Source: Psychromonas ossibalaenae ATCC BAA-1528
Lineage (GTDB): Bacteria > Pseudomonadota > Gammaproteobacteria > Enterobacterales > Psychromonadaceae
Direction: 5' to 3'
Length of the DNA stretch: 55,001 bases
NCBI RefSeq assembly: GCF_000381745.1
Contig: NZ_KB907001.1
Span: 1 to 55,001 of the forward strand
Within the stretch, counting starts at the first letter, position 1. The number at the start of each line of letters is the position of its first letter. Of this stretch, positions 1 to 8,295 are shown piece by piece. Position numbers and translations under genes: made by a program. The notes under the pieces were generated by a model that saw only the letters and a program-made list of their open reading frames with translations, made no database searches and was not told the origin of the DNA.

Positions 1-137
1 TTTTTTGAAATCACATCAACACCCTACCGATGATTCGCAAGCGATTCATCTATCGGAGAAGCTTTGCAAGCAAAGACTTCTTGAATGTCCACACAGATTG
101 TTTGATTAAATTGTTAAAGAGCGTGCCTTTCGGCGAG
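1..137 (-). other. 5' leader of a 16S rRNA operon (gene lies outside the window)
   Basis: Read on the minus strand, this is the transcribed leader of an rRNA operon. A boxA antitermination sequence, GCTCTTTAACAA, lies at 122-111 and is followed by AATCTGTGTGG, the same order as in the E. coli rrn leader. Two hairpins follow (about 57-81 and 30-51). From the E. coli spacing between boxA and mature 16S, the 16S 5' end should lie a few tens of bases beyond position 1. The rRNA gene itself is not in the window. Confidence 0.85.
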
Positions 138-172
138 GTGCGTATAATACGCAACCTTAAAACGATGTCAAT
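137..172 (-). promoter_or_regulatory. rRNA operon promoter P2
   Basis: On the minus strand, a consensus -35 TTGACA (172-167), a 17-bp spacer and a -10 TATTAT (149-144) are followed by a GC-rich discriminator. The predicted start near 137 lies about 112 bp downstream of the P1 start, close to the P1-P2 distance in E. coli rrn operons. Confidence 0.85.
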
Positions 173-248
173 GATTAATTTTAACTTTAAAATCAAACAT
201 CTTTCGTTATTAGACTTAGTCAGCAGCTTGCGCTTCATCCCGTGTCTG

Positions 249-285
249 TGGGTGCGCATTATAGAGATTCGAATCTAGTTGGCAA
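249..285 (-). promoter_or_regulatory. rRNA operon promoter P1
   Basis: On the minus strand, a -35 TTGCCA (285-280), a 16-bp spacer and a perfect -10 TATAAT (263-258) are followed by the discriminator GCGCACCC and an A at 249 as likely start. The 16-bp spacer and GC-rich 8-base discriminator are the marks of stringently controlled rrn P1 promoters. AT-rich DNA upstream (about 286-310) could act as an UP element. Confidence 0.88.
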
Positions 286-312
286 CACTTTATTTGCAAA
301 TAAAAACTGACT

Positions 313-327
313 GCTCACTTAATGAGC
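313..327. promoter_or_regulatory. Fis-like site upstream of rrn P1
   Basis: GCTCACTTAATGAGC is a near-palindrome fitting the degenerate Fis consensus (G, T, Y and A on the left half; T, R, A and C on the right; AT centre). Its centre at 320 is at -71 relative to the predicted P1 start at 249, the position of Fis site I at E. coli rrnB P1. The role is inferred from that match. Confidence 0.6.
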
Positions 328-436
328 AAAAATAGTTTTTCTTCATTTATATGCAGGAACTGTTCACTTTGAGCCATCATACATGAAAGTTCACGACATC
401 ATGGGTAGTGTTAACAAAAGATAGCCATAATCTAAC

Positions 437-701
437 TATACCCGTTACCAATCAAAATGCATTTATCAGGCGCTAGCTAGGACACCAATACAAGGCGCAG
501 CATGATGGCAATGGCTAGTCCTTATCGAATGCTGCAACGCGGTATTGGTTTTCGAGCTAGCGCCCCACAGAGCAAGCCGTGAGGCAAACACTTTCGTTGT
601 TGTGAAGTTTCGATTTAACCCGTTAGATCTTCACCTTCACGCCTAGAAACTATTCACCTCACGACTTGCTGATTTTTGCATCTTGAATGATAACGGGTAT
701 A
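437..701. repeat. MITE-like element, copy A
   Basis: A roughly 265-bp non-coding element is bounded by perfect 11-bp inverted repeats, TATACCCGTTA (437-447) and TAACGGGTATA (691-701). Its interior aligns by eye along most of its length with the element at 4181-4444, for example the AAGGC(G/A)CA(G/A)CATGA stretch and the part before the right end. No transposase reading frame is present, so it would need an enzyme supplied in trans. No certain target-site duplication is visible because both flanks are TA-rich. Confidence 0.7.
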
Positions 702-758
702 TATCAATGCAGGTAAGAGCTATATCAGTGAAAGGTTAAAGGACTAATAGACCTATTC

Positions 759-2741
759 TTAATTGTAGAGTTTTTTGTCCTTGCCTTGTGGTTCGGCAGC
801 GAGTTCAAGCTGCCTGGGAAATATAAGGCACAATTTAAATCCCCCTTCTTTACAGTTTGTCGCTTCAATTTCTCCTTCTAGCCTTTGAGTTACTAAGTTG
901 TAAGCCAGATGCAGCCCTAACCCCACACTGCCCTGATAACGGTTTGACGTATAAAAAGGTTCAAAGATCCGAGAAACCGGTTCAATATCCACCCCGTAAC
1001 CGTTGTCAATAAAACAGAGTTTAACTAAGCCGTTATTCAGACGGCAGTCTAATTTTATCTTAGGCTTAAATTCATCGGCAGTCTTTTTTTTAAATGCATG
1101 GGCTAATGCATTGCTAAAAAAAACTGATAATACTTTTCTTAATATACCGATATAGGTTTGCACAAAAATCTCATCACCTGTTATTTGTATCTCTATACCT
1201 TCATTATCCTGAGAATATAACCATACATTTCCCAGCTGCTGCAGAAAATTTTTCAGTTCAAACTGCGTCACGCCTTCCGGTCCATGCTCAAGGGATAACT
1301 CTTTAAACATGCAGACCAGGTCACTGGAGCGACGAATGTTACTGCTGATCAATGCGGCCGCTTTTATCAGGGTTTCAAGCTGCGAGGTGAGTTCACTTTT
1401 TGTGAGTGTCTCATTATTAACCATATTAGTTAAGTTTGTCCCCACCCCCTCAACCAGTCCAGTCGCTGTAACACAAATCCCCAGCGGGGTATTCAGCTCG
1501 TGGGCAATACCTGCAGTCAGGAGCCCCAAAGAGGCCATCTTTTCACTCTGTACTAAACGGCTTTGGGTCTCAGTTAACGCAGTAAGCGTCGAATTTAATT
1601 CTTTATTTGTCTGACTTAATGCCAGGGTTCGCTCGTCGACTTTACGCTCCAGCTGCGTCTGATCGGTGATCACCTTTTTCGATAACTGCTCAAGTACCGC
1701 AGATACTTGTAAAAACTCAGAAAAACGTAAACCAGATACGTGATACTGATAATCCCCCTGGGAAAAAGCCTTAACCTGACTGATTAACTTAGCTATCTGC
1801 TGCCCCACCAGCCTGGTGATTAGTAACGAAATGAAAGAAACAAACAGTAATATGCTTCCTACAATTAAGCTTAAGCGCCACAGATCTTCAAAAACAATAG
1901 CTTTGAGGCCTTCGGAAGGCTCAGTAATACGCAGAATAAAGGTTTTATCCGCCAGTTTAATCGCGACATCCCAGCTCATAATATTGGAGTCAACTTCATT
2001 TTCTTTTATTAAACCAGTGCTATAAAGTTTTACATCCTGCTCCAGCAGCAGCAGTCCACCATTGTCCGATCGCCACTTTTCAAATACCTCACCGAAAAAC
2101 AGATAAGGCTCAAGTGTTACCAGACTTCCCACCACTTTAAATTTTGTGCTTCCGTGCTGAGTTTCCTGAATTAACGGTAATACCATCGCCATCACCCAGC
2201 CATTATCGATGGTCGCAGTCAGGTCACTGCCGCTTAAAGCAGAAACCATAGCAGGGTCATTTACATTAAAAATTAACGGCTTAATAATCTGATCTTTTTC
2301 AACCTGCTTCAGAAACGACTCCACCCGGCCGGTTACCGACGCCAGCTGAACTAGTTCTGCGACAACGGGATATACCTCTACAGGCCAATGATCACGATCT
2401 AAGATATAGCTGGCACTGGCTGTAGGAGAACGGCCGATAAACTTTTTTAGCTGAACACCAGCCTGATAACCAAATACAGCAGAGGTAGGCGTCAGTCTGA
2501 CATCCGGGATCTGAGACAGACGCTCAAGAGAGTTCAACTGTACCATCAAACGCTGCTCCAGCAGTTCCGACTGCAGCTCGGCTCTATGGCTTAAACTGGC
2601 TAATACCTGCTCGCGCGACTGCTGAACCACCTTATCTAACAGCAGATATGTAACAACTACTGTAGGCAGCAGGGCGACTAAAATAATCACCAGCCAAAAC
2701 AACCTGTAAAGACTGTTGGAGCCTATACGGGATAAAAACAT
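759..2741 (-). CDS. Membrane sensor histidine kinase, paired with a binding protein
   Basis: This is a 660-aa inner-membrane histidine kinase. A transmembrane helix (about 12-34) leads to a large periplasmic sensor region (35-285), a second helix (290-312), a HAMP-like linker, a coiled coil and a HisKA domain whose phospho-acceptor is H414 in GIAHELNTPLG. The ATPase domain has an N box (SNALAHAF), a G1 box (DNGYGVD), an F box (FEPFYTS) and a G2 box (GLGLHLAYNL). There is no receiver domain. I chose the ATG at 2741: the longer frame from TTG at 2867 would lie inside the upstream binding-protein gene and adds no recognisable domain, although the Shine-Dalgarno for 2741 is weak. The gene starts 25 bp after the binding-protein gene, so the two are probably co-transcribed and the binding protein probably presents the signal. 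No response regulator is near. Confidence 0.85.
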   Translation of the reverse strand: MFLSRIGSNSLYRLFWLVIILVALLPTVVVTYLLLDKVVQQSREQVLASLSHRAELQSELLEQRLMVQLNSLERLSQIPDVRLTPTSAVFGYQAGVQLKKFIGRSPTASASYILDRDHWPVEVYPVVAELVQLASVTGRVESFLKQVEKDQIIKPLIFNVNDPAMVSALSGSDLTATIDNGWVMAMVLPLIQETQHGSTKFKVVGSLVTLEPYLFFGEVFEKWRSDNGGLLLLEQDVKLYSTGLIKENEVDSNIMSWDVAIKLADKTFILRITEPSEGLKAIVFEDLWRLSLIVGSILLFVSFISLLITRLVGQQIAKLISQVKAFSQGDYQYHVSGLRFSEFLQVSAVLEQLSKKVITDQTQLERKVDERTLALSQTNKELNSTLTALTETQSRLVQSEKMASLGLLTAGIAHELNTPLGICVTATGLVEGVGTNLTNMVNNETLTKSELTSQLETLIKAAALISSNIRRSSDLVCMFKELSLEHGPEGVTQFELKNFLQQLGNVWLYSQDNEGIEIQITGDEIFVQTYIGILRKVLSVFFSNALAHAFKKKTADEFKPKIKLDCRLNNGLVKLCFIDNGYGVDIEPVSRIFEPFYTSNRYQGSVGLGLHLAYNLVTQRLEGEIEATNCKEGGFKLCLIFPRQLELAAEPQGKDKKLYN

Positions 2742-2766
2742 GGCCAGACAATTAGCCGGTTCGGAG

Positions 2767-3987
2767 TTATTTTTCACTTTGTAGTTTTTGATAATCCCGC
2801 TCCGCAAATTTCTGCATATAGTCAACAGCCTCTTCTGCTGAGGAAATACCAGCCATATATCGCTCAAAACCTTTTCTCATCCCTAACCAGGCGCTGGCCA
2901 TAACAGGGTTTGGAGACATAGGCCTTGCTTGTGCCAGTTGTTTTAATAACATCTTAATATTGTCACTGGCTTCCGCCTCCACATGTTTAAATGAATTCTT
3001 ATTTACCGGTAAAAAACGCTGTTGTTCAAAAATACGATCTTGAAAACCACTGCTTTGAAAAAACAGCGCTAAGGCAGATAATGATTTTGCCTTAACACCT
3101 TCTAACGAGTTATCTGGAAACATCAAACCTAGTGTGGAAAAAAGCGGCCGAAACGGTTTATCCCCAATTGCAGGGATCAGTGTAATTCCTAGATTTTTGC
3201 CAAGGGCATGCTCAAAATCAGCCAACGCCCATTCCCCGTTAATAGAATAAGCAAAGCGCTGATCCTGGAAATCTTTTTGTGCACAGTCATAATCACAAGC
3301 AAAGGGGATTAAACCAGATTCAGTTAACTCTTTATAAAAAACCAAAGCATCAGCATATGCAGATGAATTGAGAGAAAGTTTGCCGTTGCTGAGGATGGAT
3401 CCGCCCAAGGTGGCCGCAAAGCCGCTAAACCAGTACATTTCATGATAGTTCCAGCCGATAGGTTCAATCCCCCTGGCTCTTAATTCAGGCGCTTGTTCTT
3501 TGAGTTCCTGCCAGTTTTTCGCCGGGTTTTGCACATATTTTTTATTATAAAAAAGCATCAGGTGATTGCCGCTGATCACCGGCACGCCGTAATAATTTTC
3601 TTGATAGTGCATCGATTCGACGGCTTCCGGCATCAGGTCAGAACTTAATAATGCTGGAGGCAGTTTAGATAATTTAATAATGGGAGCGATAGACGCAAAA
3701 TCAGAAGGTGCCAAGATGACATCAGGCAATGAATTATTAAGCGCGCCTTTAATTAGTAACTGTTTTAGATTATCGGTATGTACAAATACCAGGTTAACTT
3801 TATAACCCGACTCCAGCTCAAACAGCTTTACCCCTTCTTTAAGCATCGCCTCTGCAGACTCGCGAGCATGCACCATATTGATACTGCCCCTATTATCTTG
3901 AGTCTTTACTTCTGCAGCAGCGGCTCCAACAAGAATAAACACGAATAACATTTGATAATGTATTAACTTATAAAGAAAATTTTTCAT
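2767..3987 (-). CDS. Periplasmic solute-binding protein, sugar-type (SBP family 1-like)
   Basis: The 406-aa product has a Sec signal peptide (basic start, hydrophobic 10-24, AAA before the likely cleavage near residue 25). It has the look of family 1 carbohydrate-binding proteins: an early YKVNLVFVHTDNLKQLL segment, a LPDVILAPSDFASIAP region, and YGVPVISGNHLMLFYNKK, the conserved block where MalE/UgpB-type proteins pass through the hinge. A GGAG lies just before the ATG. No ABC permease or ATPase gene is adjacent; the only partner is the downstream sensor kinase. I infer that it acts as a ligand-sensing subunit, as LuxP does for LuxQ, rather than in transport. The ligand is unknown; the fold suggests a sugar or glycoside. 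Confidence 0.82.
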   Translation of the reverse strand: MKNFLYKLIHYQMLFVFILVGAAAAEVKTQDNRGSINMVHARESAEAMLKEGVKLFELESGYKVNLVFVHTDNLKQLLIKGALNNSLPDVILAPSDFASIAPIIKLSKLPPALLSSDLMPEAVESMHYQENYYGVPVISGNHLMLFYNKKYVQNPAKNWQELKEQAPELRARGIEPIGWNYHEMYWFSGFAATLGGSILSNGKLSLNSSAYADALVFYKELTESGLIPFACDYDCAQKDFQDQRFAYSINGEWALADFEHALGKNLGITLIPAIGDKPFRPLFSTLGLMFPDNSLEGVKAKSLSALALFFQSSGFQDRIFEQQRFLPVNKNSFKHVEAEASDNIKMLLKQLAQARPMSPNPVMASAWLGMRKGFERYMAGISSAEEAVDYMQKFAERDYQKLQSEK

Positions 3988-4101
3988 AACTCCGCCCTAA
4001 ACATGCTCTTAATAGTAGTCTAGTAGAGCTTTGTTTATTTGATCTTAAAAATCAGCTAAACATTAGAGGTTGTTAAGCTATGATGACATAGACTGCAGCC
4101 A

Positions 4102-4184
4102 TTGCCCGCTACCAGTCAAAATACATTTATCAGGTGCTGGCTCTGACACCAGAACAAGGCGTAATACGATGATAACGGGTATAC
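4102..4184. repeat. Truncated MITE-like fragment related to copy A
   Basis: About 80 bp match the left end of the element at 437-701, including the ACATTTATCAGG stretch (ATGCATTTATCAGG in copy A) and the ACACCA...ACAAGGCG motif. The fragment then runs into GATAACGGGTATA, which looks like the right end of copy A, and overlaps the left end of the intact element at 4181. It is either an internally deleted copy or a remnant cut by the neighbouring insertion. Confidence 0.6.
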
Positions 4185-4444
4185 CCAAACTACCTGAAGA
4201 TGCAGATTCAGAGGCTCGCTCGGATGTCAGATTAAGGCACAACATGAAGCGAATGGTTATTCCCTTTTCAAGTGTTGTAACGCAGAGCTGGCTTTCGAGT
4301 GAGCCTCCCGTAGGGCCAGGTGAGAGGCAACCATCTTCGGTGTTATGAAGCATTGATTTAGAATGACTGAACCTTCTACTTCATGCCTTGAATATGGTCA
4401 CCTCTCAACTGGCTGATTCCTGCATCTTCAAGTAGCTTGGGTAT
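4181..4444. repeat. MITE-like element, copy B, with 25-bp terminal inverted repeats
   Basis: The 264-bp element has 25-bp terminal inverted repeats at 4181-4205 and 4420-4444 that match at 23 of 25 positions by eye. The outer end is ATACCCAA and the inner end is GAAGATGCAG. Its interior is homologous to copy A at 437-701. No reading frame for a transposase is present. Length, inverted ends and the related copies in the same window support a mobile, non-autonomous repeat. Confidence 0.8.
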
Positions 4445-4640
4445 ATATATAAATAACACTTATTTTAATCATTCGCCTACCGATGTGAAAACTTCCCCTC
4501 TATTATGTTAAACAGTTGTGCATTTTTACCTTGGTTCAATATAAAGATTAAATTTATAGTTTTATAATTAGTACCTAGCCATATGATTTAGGTAACATAG
4601 CGCCCTTTCTTTTTTTCAGTTTTATTTTGAGTGGTATTTT

Positions 4641-7553
4641 ATGACATTTTCTTTGGGTCAACGTTGGATCAGTGATGCAGAATCGGAATTAGGATTAGGC
4701 ACTATTGTCGCTTTAGAAGGGCGTATGTTGACATTATTATTTGCGGCTTCCGGCGAACAGCGCCTTTATTCTATCGAAGAAGCACCGATCACCCGTGTTC
4801 GTTTTAATATTGGTGACGAAATACTAAGTCATGAAGAATGGAAATTATTAGTTAGTGAAGTTACGGAAAACGATAACCTAATTACCTACGCAGGTATACG
4901 GGTAGATACTGGTGAACCATGCCGGTTAAAAGAAACTTTTTTAAATAACTTCATTAAATTTAATAAACCTCAAGATAAACTTTTTGCCGGTCAGATTGAT
5001 AAATTTGACCGTTTTATCCTGCGTTATAAAGCCCTTACTCATCAGCATCAGCAGCAGCGCTCCAACCTTCGCGGTTTACTAGGGGCACGTGTAGATCTTA
5101 TTCCTCACCAGTTTTATATTGCAGAGGAAGTAGGTAAACGTCATGCACCACGTATTTTATTAGCAGATGAAGTTGGTCTTGGTAAAACAATAGAAGCCGG
5201 ATTAATTATCCACCAGCAGTTAATCACCGGCCGTGCTAAACGCGTATTAATCGTTCTGCCTGAAAACCTGCAGCATCAGTGGTTAGTTGAAATGATGCGC
5301 CGCTTTAATCTTCATTTCAGTATTTTCGATGATTCCCGCTGTAATGATGCTTATCTTGATGAAATTAATCCTTTTGAAACTGAACAGTTAGTTTTATGCA
5401 GTATTAATCTATTACGTAAAAAACAGCATTTTGAACATGTATTGGAGGCCGACTGGGATCTGCTGATCGTTGATGAAGCGCATCACCTGATTTGGGATAA
5501 ACAAAAACCAAGCCGGGAATACCAAGTAGTTGAAGCGTTAGCAAATGATATTCCAGGTGTTTTACTGTTAACAGCGACACCGGAGCAGCTGGGCCACGAA
5601 AGTCACTTTGCCCGTCTGCGTCTTCTGGATCCGAGCCGTTTCTATGACTACCAGGCGTTTGTTAATGAAGAAGCCGGTTATAAACCCGTCGTTAATGCAG
5701 TAAATCAGCTGGTTGATAATCAGAAGCTTTCAGATGAGGCTAAAAACAGTATCACTGAGCTGCTTGGCGAACAAGACGTTCAGCCGTTACTGAGAGTCAT
5801 TGATGACCAGTCTCTTGATCAAGATGAACGTCAGCAGGCAAAACATGAATTAATCAGTAATCTGTTAGACCGCCACGGCACCGGGCGTTTATTATTTCGT
5901 AATACCCGTTCAGCAATTAAAGGTTTCCCTAAACGCTGCTTAAAATCTATTGCCCTGCAGCTGCCTGAGCAGTATAAAACGGCAATCAAAGTTTCTAAGA
6001 TGCTGCCGTCGGGCACACTTGAAGAACAAGCATTAACAGCGCTGTACCCTGAGCAGACTTACCAGGCATTTGAAGGCACAAGCAGTAATTCCTGGTGCCA
6101 GTTTGACCCGCGTATCAGCTGGATCATCGATCTGGCGCTGCAGTTAAAAGATGAGAAAATCTTAATTATTGCCGCTCAGGCAGAAACAGCTTTAGCCATT
6201 GAAGAAGCATTACGTACACGTGAAGCTATCAAAGCGGCCGTTTTCCATGAAGGTTTATCACTAATCGAGCGTGATAAAGCAGCCGCTTATTTTGCTCAGG
6301 TCGAAGACGGTGCTCAGGTAATGGTCTGTTCTGAAATCGGTTCTGAAGGCCGTAACTTCCAGTTTGCACATCACCTTGTACTATTTGATCTGCCGGTTAA
6401 CCCGGATCTGTTAGAACAGCGTATCGGTCGACTGGATCGCATCGGTCAGCGTTGTGATATTCAGATTTATACACCGTACTTAAAAGAGACTTCGCAGGAA
6501 TTTCTGCAGAACTGGTATGAACAGGGCTTAACAGCCTTTACGCAAACCACACCAACTGGGCATACAGTTTATGAATTAGTTAAAGATGATCTGATTAAGC
6601 TGCTGGCAACCGGTGAAAACAGTGATGGCGAATTTGATAAATTAATTCAGACAACCCGTACGACTAACCAGGCCCTTAAAACACAGCTTGAACAGGGCCG
6701 TGATAAACTGCTGGAAATCAATTCAAGCGGTCTGCTGCATAAAAGTGATCTGCTTGACGATCTCACTGAAATGGATCAATTACCTGACTTTACTCAATTC
6801 GCCTTACAGCTGTTTGATGTTGTTGGTGTACAGCAGGAAGATCAGAGTGAACACTGTCTAGTACTCCGTCCGACACAACATATGCTAGCCAGTGATTTCC
6901 CGGGATTAAGCGAAGAAGGTGCAACCGTTACCTTTAACCGCCAGACTGCATTAAGCCGTGATGATGTGCATTACTTAAGCTGGGAACACCCGATGATCAC
7001 CGGCGGCATGGAGATGGTATTAAGTTCAGATACCGGTACAACGTCCGTTTCTCTTCTTAAAAACAATTCGCTGCCGCCCGCGTCAACTTTCCTAGAACTT
7101 ATTTATGTTGTGGAAGCATTGAATACTGATAACGCCCAGTTAAACCGCTTCCTGCCAACAACGCCGATTCGTTTACTGCTGGATAAAAATGCCAAAGATC
7201 TTGGGCAAAACGTGACTTTTGACAGTTTTAACCGTCAGCTGTCACCGGTTAACCGCCATATCAGCCGTAAAATTGCCAATACATCACAAGCCTTGATCCA
7301 TCAGCTGATTAAAGATTCCCTGCCGACAGCACAATCGTTAATGGCCGATATTTTAACGGAAGCAAAACAAAATATGCAGCAGACACTGCAGCAGGAGCGT
7401 GATCGCCTGCAGGCATTACAGGCTGTAAATCCAAATATTCGTGAAGAAGAAATTCAGTTTATTCGCGATCAGCAGGCAAGTTTTGAGCAGATCCTGGATC
7501 AGACACAACTGAAACTAGATGCGATAAGATTTATTGTTTCAACTCATACATAA
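4641..7553 (+). CDS. rapA: RNA polymerase-associated SWI2/SNF2 ATPase RapA
   Basis: RapA binds RNA polymerase and uses ATP to help release and recycle it after transcription. The 970-aa length matches E. coli RapA (968 aa). After N-terminal tudor-like domains, the ATPase core shows Walker A in ADEVGLGKT (K182), DEAH at 278-281, the motif LLTATPEQ, and the second helicase lobe with SEIGSEGRNFQ and LEQRIGRLDRIGQ. The C-terminal half carries the family-specific regions. The gene is followed by a short hairpin and then rluA, the order also found in E. coli. The Shine-Dalgarno before 4641 is weak, but the start aligns with the family N-terminus (FSLGQRWISD). Confidence 0.97.
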   Translation: MTFSLGQRWISDAESELGLGTIVALEGRMLTLLFAASGEQRLYSIEEAPITRVRFNIGDEILSHEEWKLLVSEVTENDNLITYAGIRVDTGEPCRLKETFLNNFIKFNKPQDKLFAGQIDKFDRFILRYKALTHQHQQQRSNLRGLLGARVDLIPHQFYIAEEVGKRHAPRILLADEVGLGKTIEAGLIIHQQLITGRAKRVLIVLPENLQHQWLVEMMRRFNLHFSIFDDSRCNDAYLDEINPFETEQLVLCSINLLRKKQHFEHVLEADWDLLIVDEAHHLIWDKQKPSREYQVVEALANDIPGVLLLTATPEQLGHESHFARLRLLDPSRFYDYQAFVNEEAGYKPVVNAVNQLVDNQKLSDEAKNSITELLGEQDVQPLLRVIDDQSLDQDERQQAKHELISNLLDRHGTGRLLFRNTRSAIKGFPKRCLKSIALQLPEQYKTAIKVSKMLPSGTLEEQALTALYPEQTYQAFEGTSSNSWCQFDPRISWIIDLALQLKDEKILIIAAQAETALAIEEALRTREAIKAAVFHEGLSLIERDKAAAYFAQVEDGAQVMVCSEIGSEGRNFQFAHHLVLFDLPVNPDLLEQRIGRLDRIGQRCDIQIYTPYLKETSQEFLQNWYEQGLTAFTQTTPTGHTVYELVKDDLIKLLATGENSDGEFDKLIQTTRTTNQALKTQLEQGRDKLLEINSSGLLHKSDLLDDLTEMDQLPDFTQFALQLFDVVGVQQEDQSEHCLVLRPTQHMLASDFPGLSEEGATVTFNRQTALSRDDVHYLSWEHPMITGGMEMVLSSDTGTTSVSLLKNNSLPPASTFLELIYVVEALNTDNAQLNRFLPTTPIRLLLDKNAKDLGQNVTFDSFNRQLSPVNRHISRKIANTSQALIHQLIKDSLPTAQSLMADILTEAKQNMQQTLQQERDRLQALQAVNPNIREEEIQFIRDQQASFEQILDQTQLKLDAIRFIVSTHT

Positions 7554-7580
7554 AAAGTAAAATAACGATAACCTATATAA

Positions 7581-7600
7581 AGAGGAGCCCGCTCCTCTTT
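7581..7600 (+). terminator. Hairpin between rapA and rluA
   Basis: AGAGGAG and CTCCTCT form a 7-bp stem with a short CCG loop, followed by TTGTT. It is a plausible terminator or attenuating hairpin after rapA. The weak T-run leaves read-through into rluA possible. Confidence 0.5.
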
Positions 7601-7626
7601 GTTATTAACCAAGAAATAGAGCCGAC

Positions 7627-8295
7627 ATGCCGAATTTTGTTTACAACCCGCCGCAAACCCCCTACCTGGATATTATTTATCAGGATCAAGATATTGTTGT
7701 ATTAAATAAACCCTATGGTTTATTAAGTGTACCGGGACGTGAAAAGAAACATTGGGACAGTCTGGCTCTACGCATTTTACGCGTCTGGCCGGATGCATGT
7801 GTTGTACATCGATTAGATATGGCGACATCGGGCATTATTATTTTAGCAATGCGTAAATCAGCACAAAGCCATATGGGCCGTCAGTTCCAGCAGAAAGTGA
7901 TTGATAAAACCTACTATGCACGTGTTGAAGGTATTATTAAACAAGACTCAGGCACAGTTGACTTACCTATCCGCTGCGACTGGGAAAACAGGCCGCGCCA
8001 GATTGTCGATTTTGATCAGGGTAAAAGTTCACAAACAGAATGGACAGTGGTTAAACGAGAGAAAATGACGACTTTGGTTTGTTTAAAACCCTTAACCGGA
8101 CGTACCCATCAATTACGCGTACATATGCAGGCAATCGGCCATCCGATTGTCGGCGATGAATTCTATGCCACGGAATTTGGGAAAAAACTGTCACCGGTAC
8201 GTTTAGCACTGCATGCAGCCAGCATCACTTTAACTCACCCGAGCAGTGAGAAAAGAATTACTTTTAACTGCCCTCCTCCATTTGCGGATATTTAA
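7627..8295 (+). CDS. rluA: Dual-specificity pseudouridine synthase RluA (23S rRNA U746 / tRNA U32)
   Basis: RluA isomerises uridine to pseudouridine at 23S rRNA position 746 and tRNA position 32. The 222-aa protein is close to E. coli RluA (219 aa) in length. The catalytic aspartate is D64 in the VHRLDMATSG motif, and the family blocks NKPYGLLSVPG and LTGRTHQLRVHM follow at about 28-38 and 157-168. There is no N-terminal S4 domain, as expected for RluA rather than RluC or RluD. The position directly after rapA is conserved in gammaproteobacteria. Confidence 0.93.
   Translation: MPNFVYNPPQTPYLDIIYQDQDIVVLNKPYGLLSVPGREKKHWDSLALRILRVWPDACVVHRLDMATSGIIILAMRKSAQSHMGRQFQQKVIDKTYYARVEGIIKQDSGTVDLPIRCDWENRPRQIVDFDQGKSSQTEWTVVKREKMTTLVCLKPLTGRTHQLRVHMQAIGHPIVGDEFYATEFGKKLSPVRLALHAASITLTHPSSEKRITFNCPPPFADI

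Larger units (their letters stand above)
1..758. other. Gene-free stretch: rrn promoter region, MITE, spacer
   Basis: No protein-coding gene is supported here. The stretch holds the minus-strand rRNA leader and promoters (1-285), a Fis-like site (313-327), about 100 bp of AT-rich DNA and the MITE-like element at 437-701. The remaining bases, 702-758, form the short downstream region of the sensor kinase gene, with no clear terminator. Small open frames at 30-278 overlap the rRNA promoters and are not credible genes. Confidence 0.8.
3988..4640. other. Gene-free stretch with nested MITE-like repeats; rapA upstream region
   Basis: This spacer lies between two divergent genes, the binding-protein gene on the left and rapA on the right. 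Its centre is filled by a truncated MITE-like fragment (4102-4184) abutting a complete element (4181-4444). The rest is AT-rich, and promoters for both directions must lie in the flanks. No element is clear enough to place. Open frames at 4070-4353 on both strands are repeat DNA, not genes. Confidence 0.75.

Noticed and set aside
30..278. Open frames on both strands in the first 280 bases
   Set aside because: They overlap the rRNA leader and P1/P2 promoters and encode nothing recognisable.
2742..2867. Longer N-terminus of the histidine kinase starting at TTG 2867
   Set aside because: It lies within the end of the binding-protein gene and adds 42 residues with no domain or signal; the ATG at 2741 places the first membrane helix normally.
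4070..4353. Two opposing open frames of about 91-92 codons
   Set aside because: They are contained in the MITE-like repeat region and read through its inverted ends.
437..4444. A composite transposon carrying the sensor genes
   Set aside because: The two repeats have different ends and no transposase is present, so mobility as a unit is not supported; only the association is reported.
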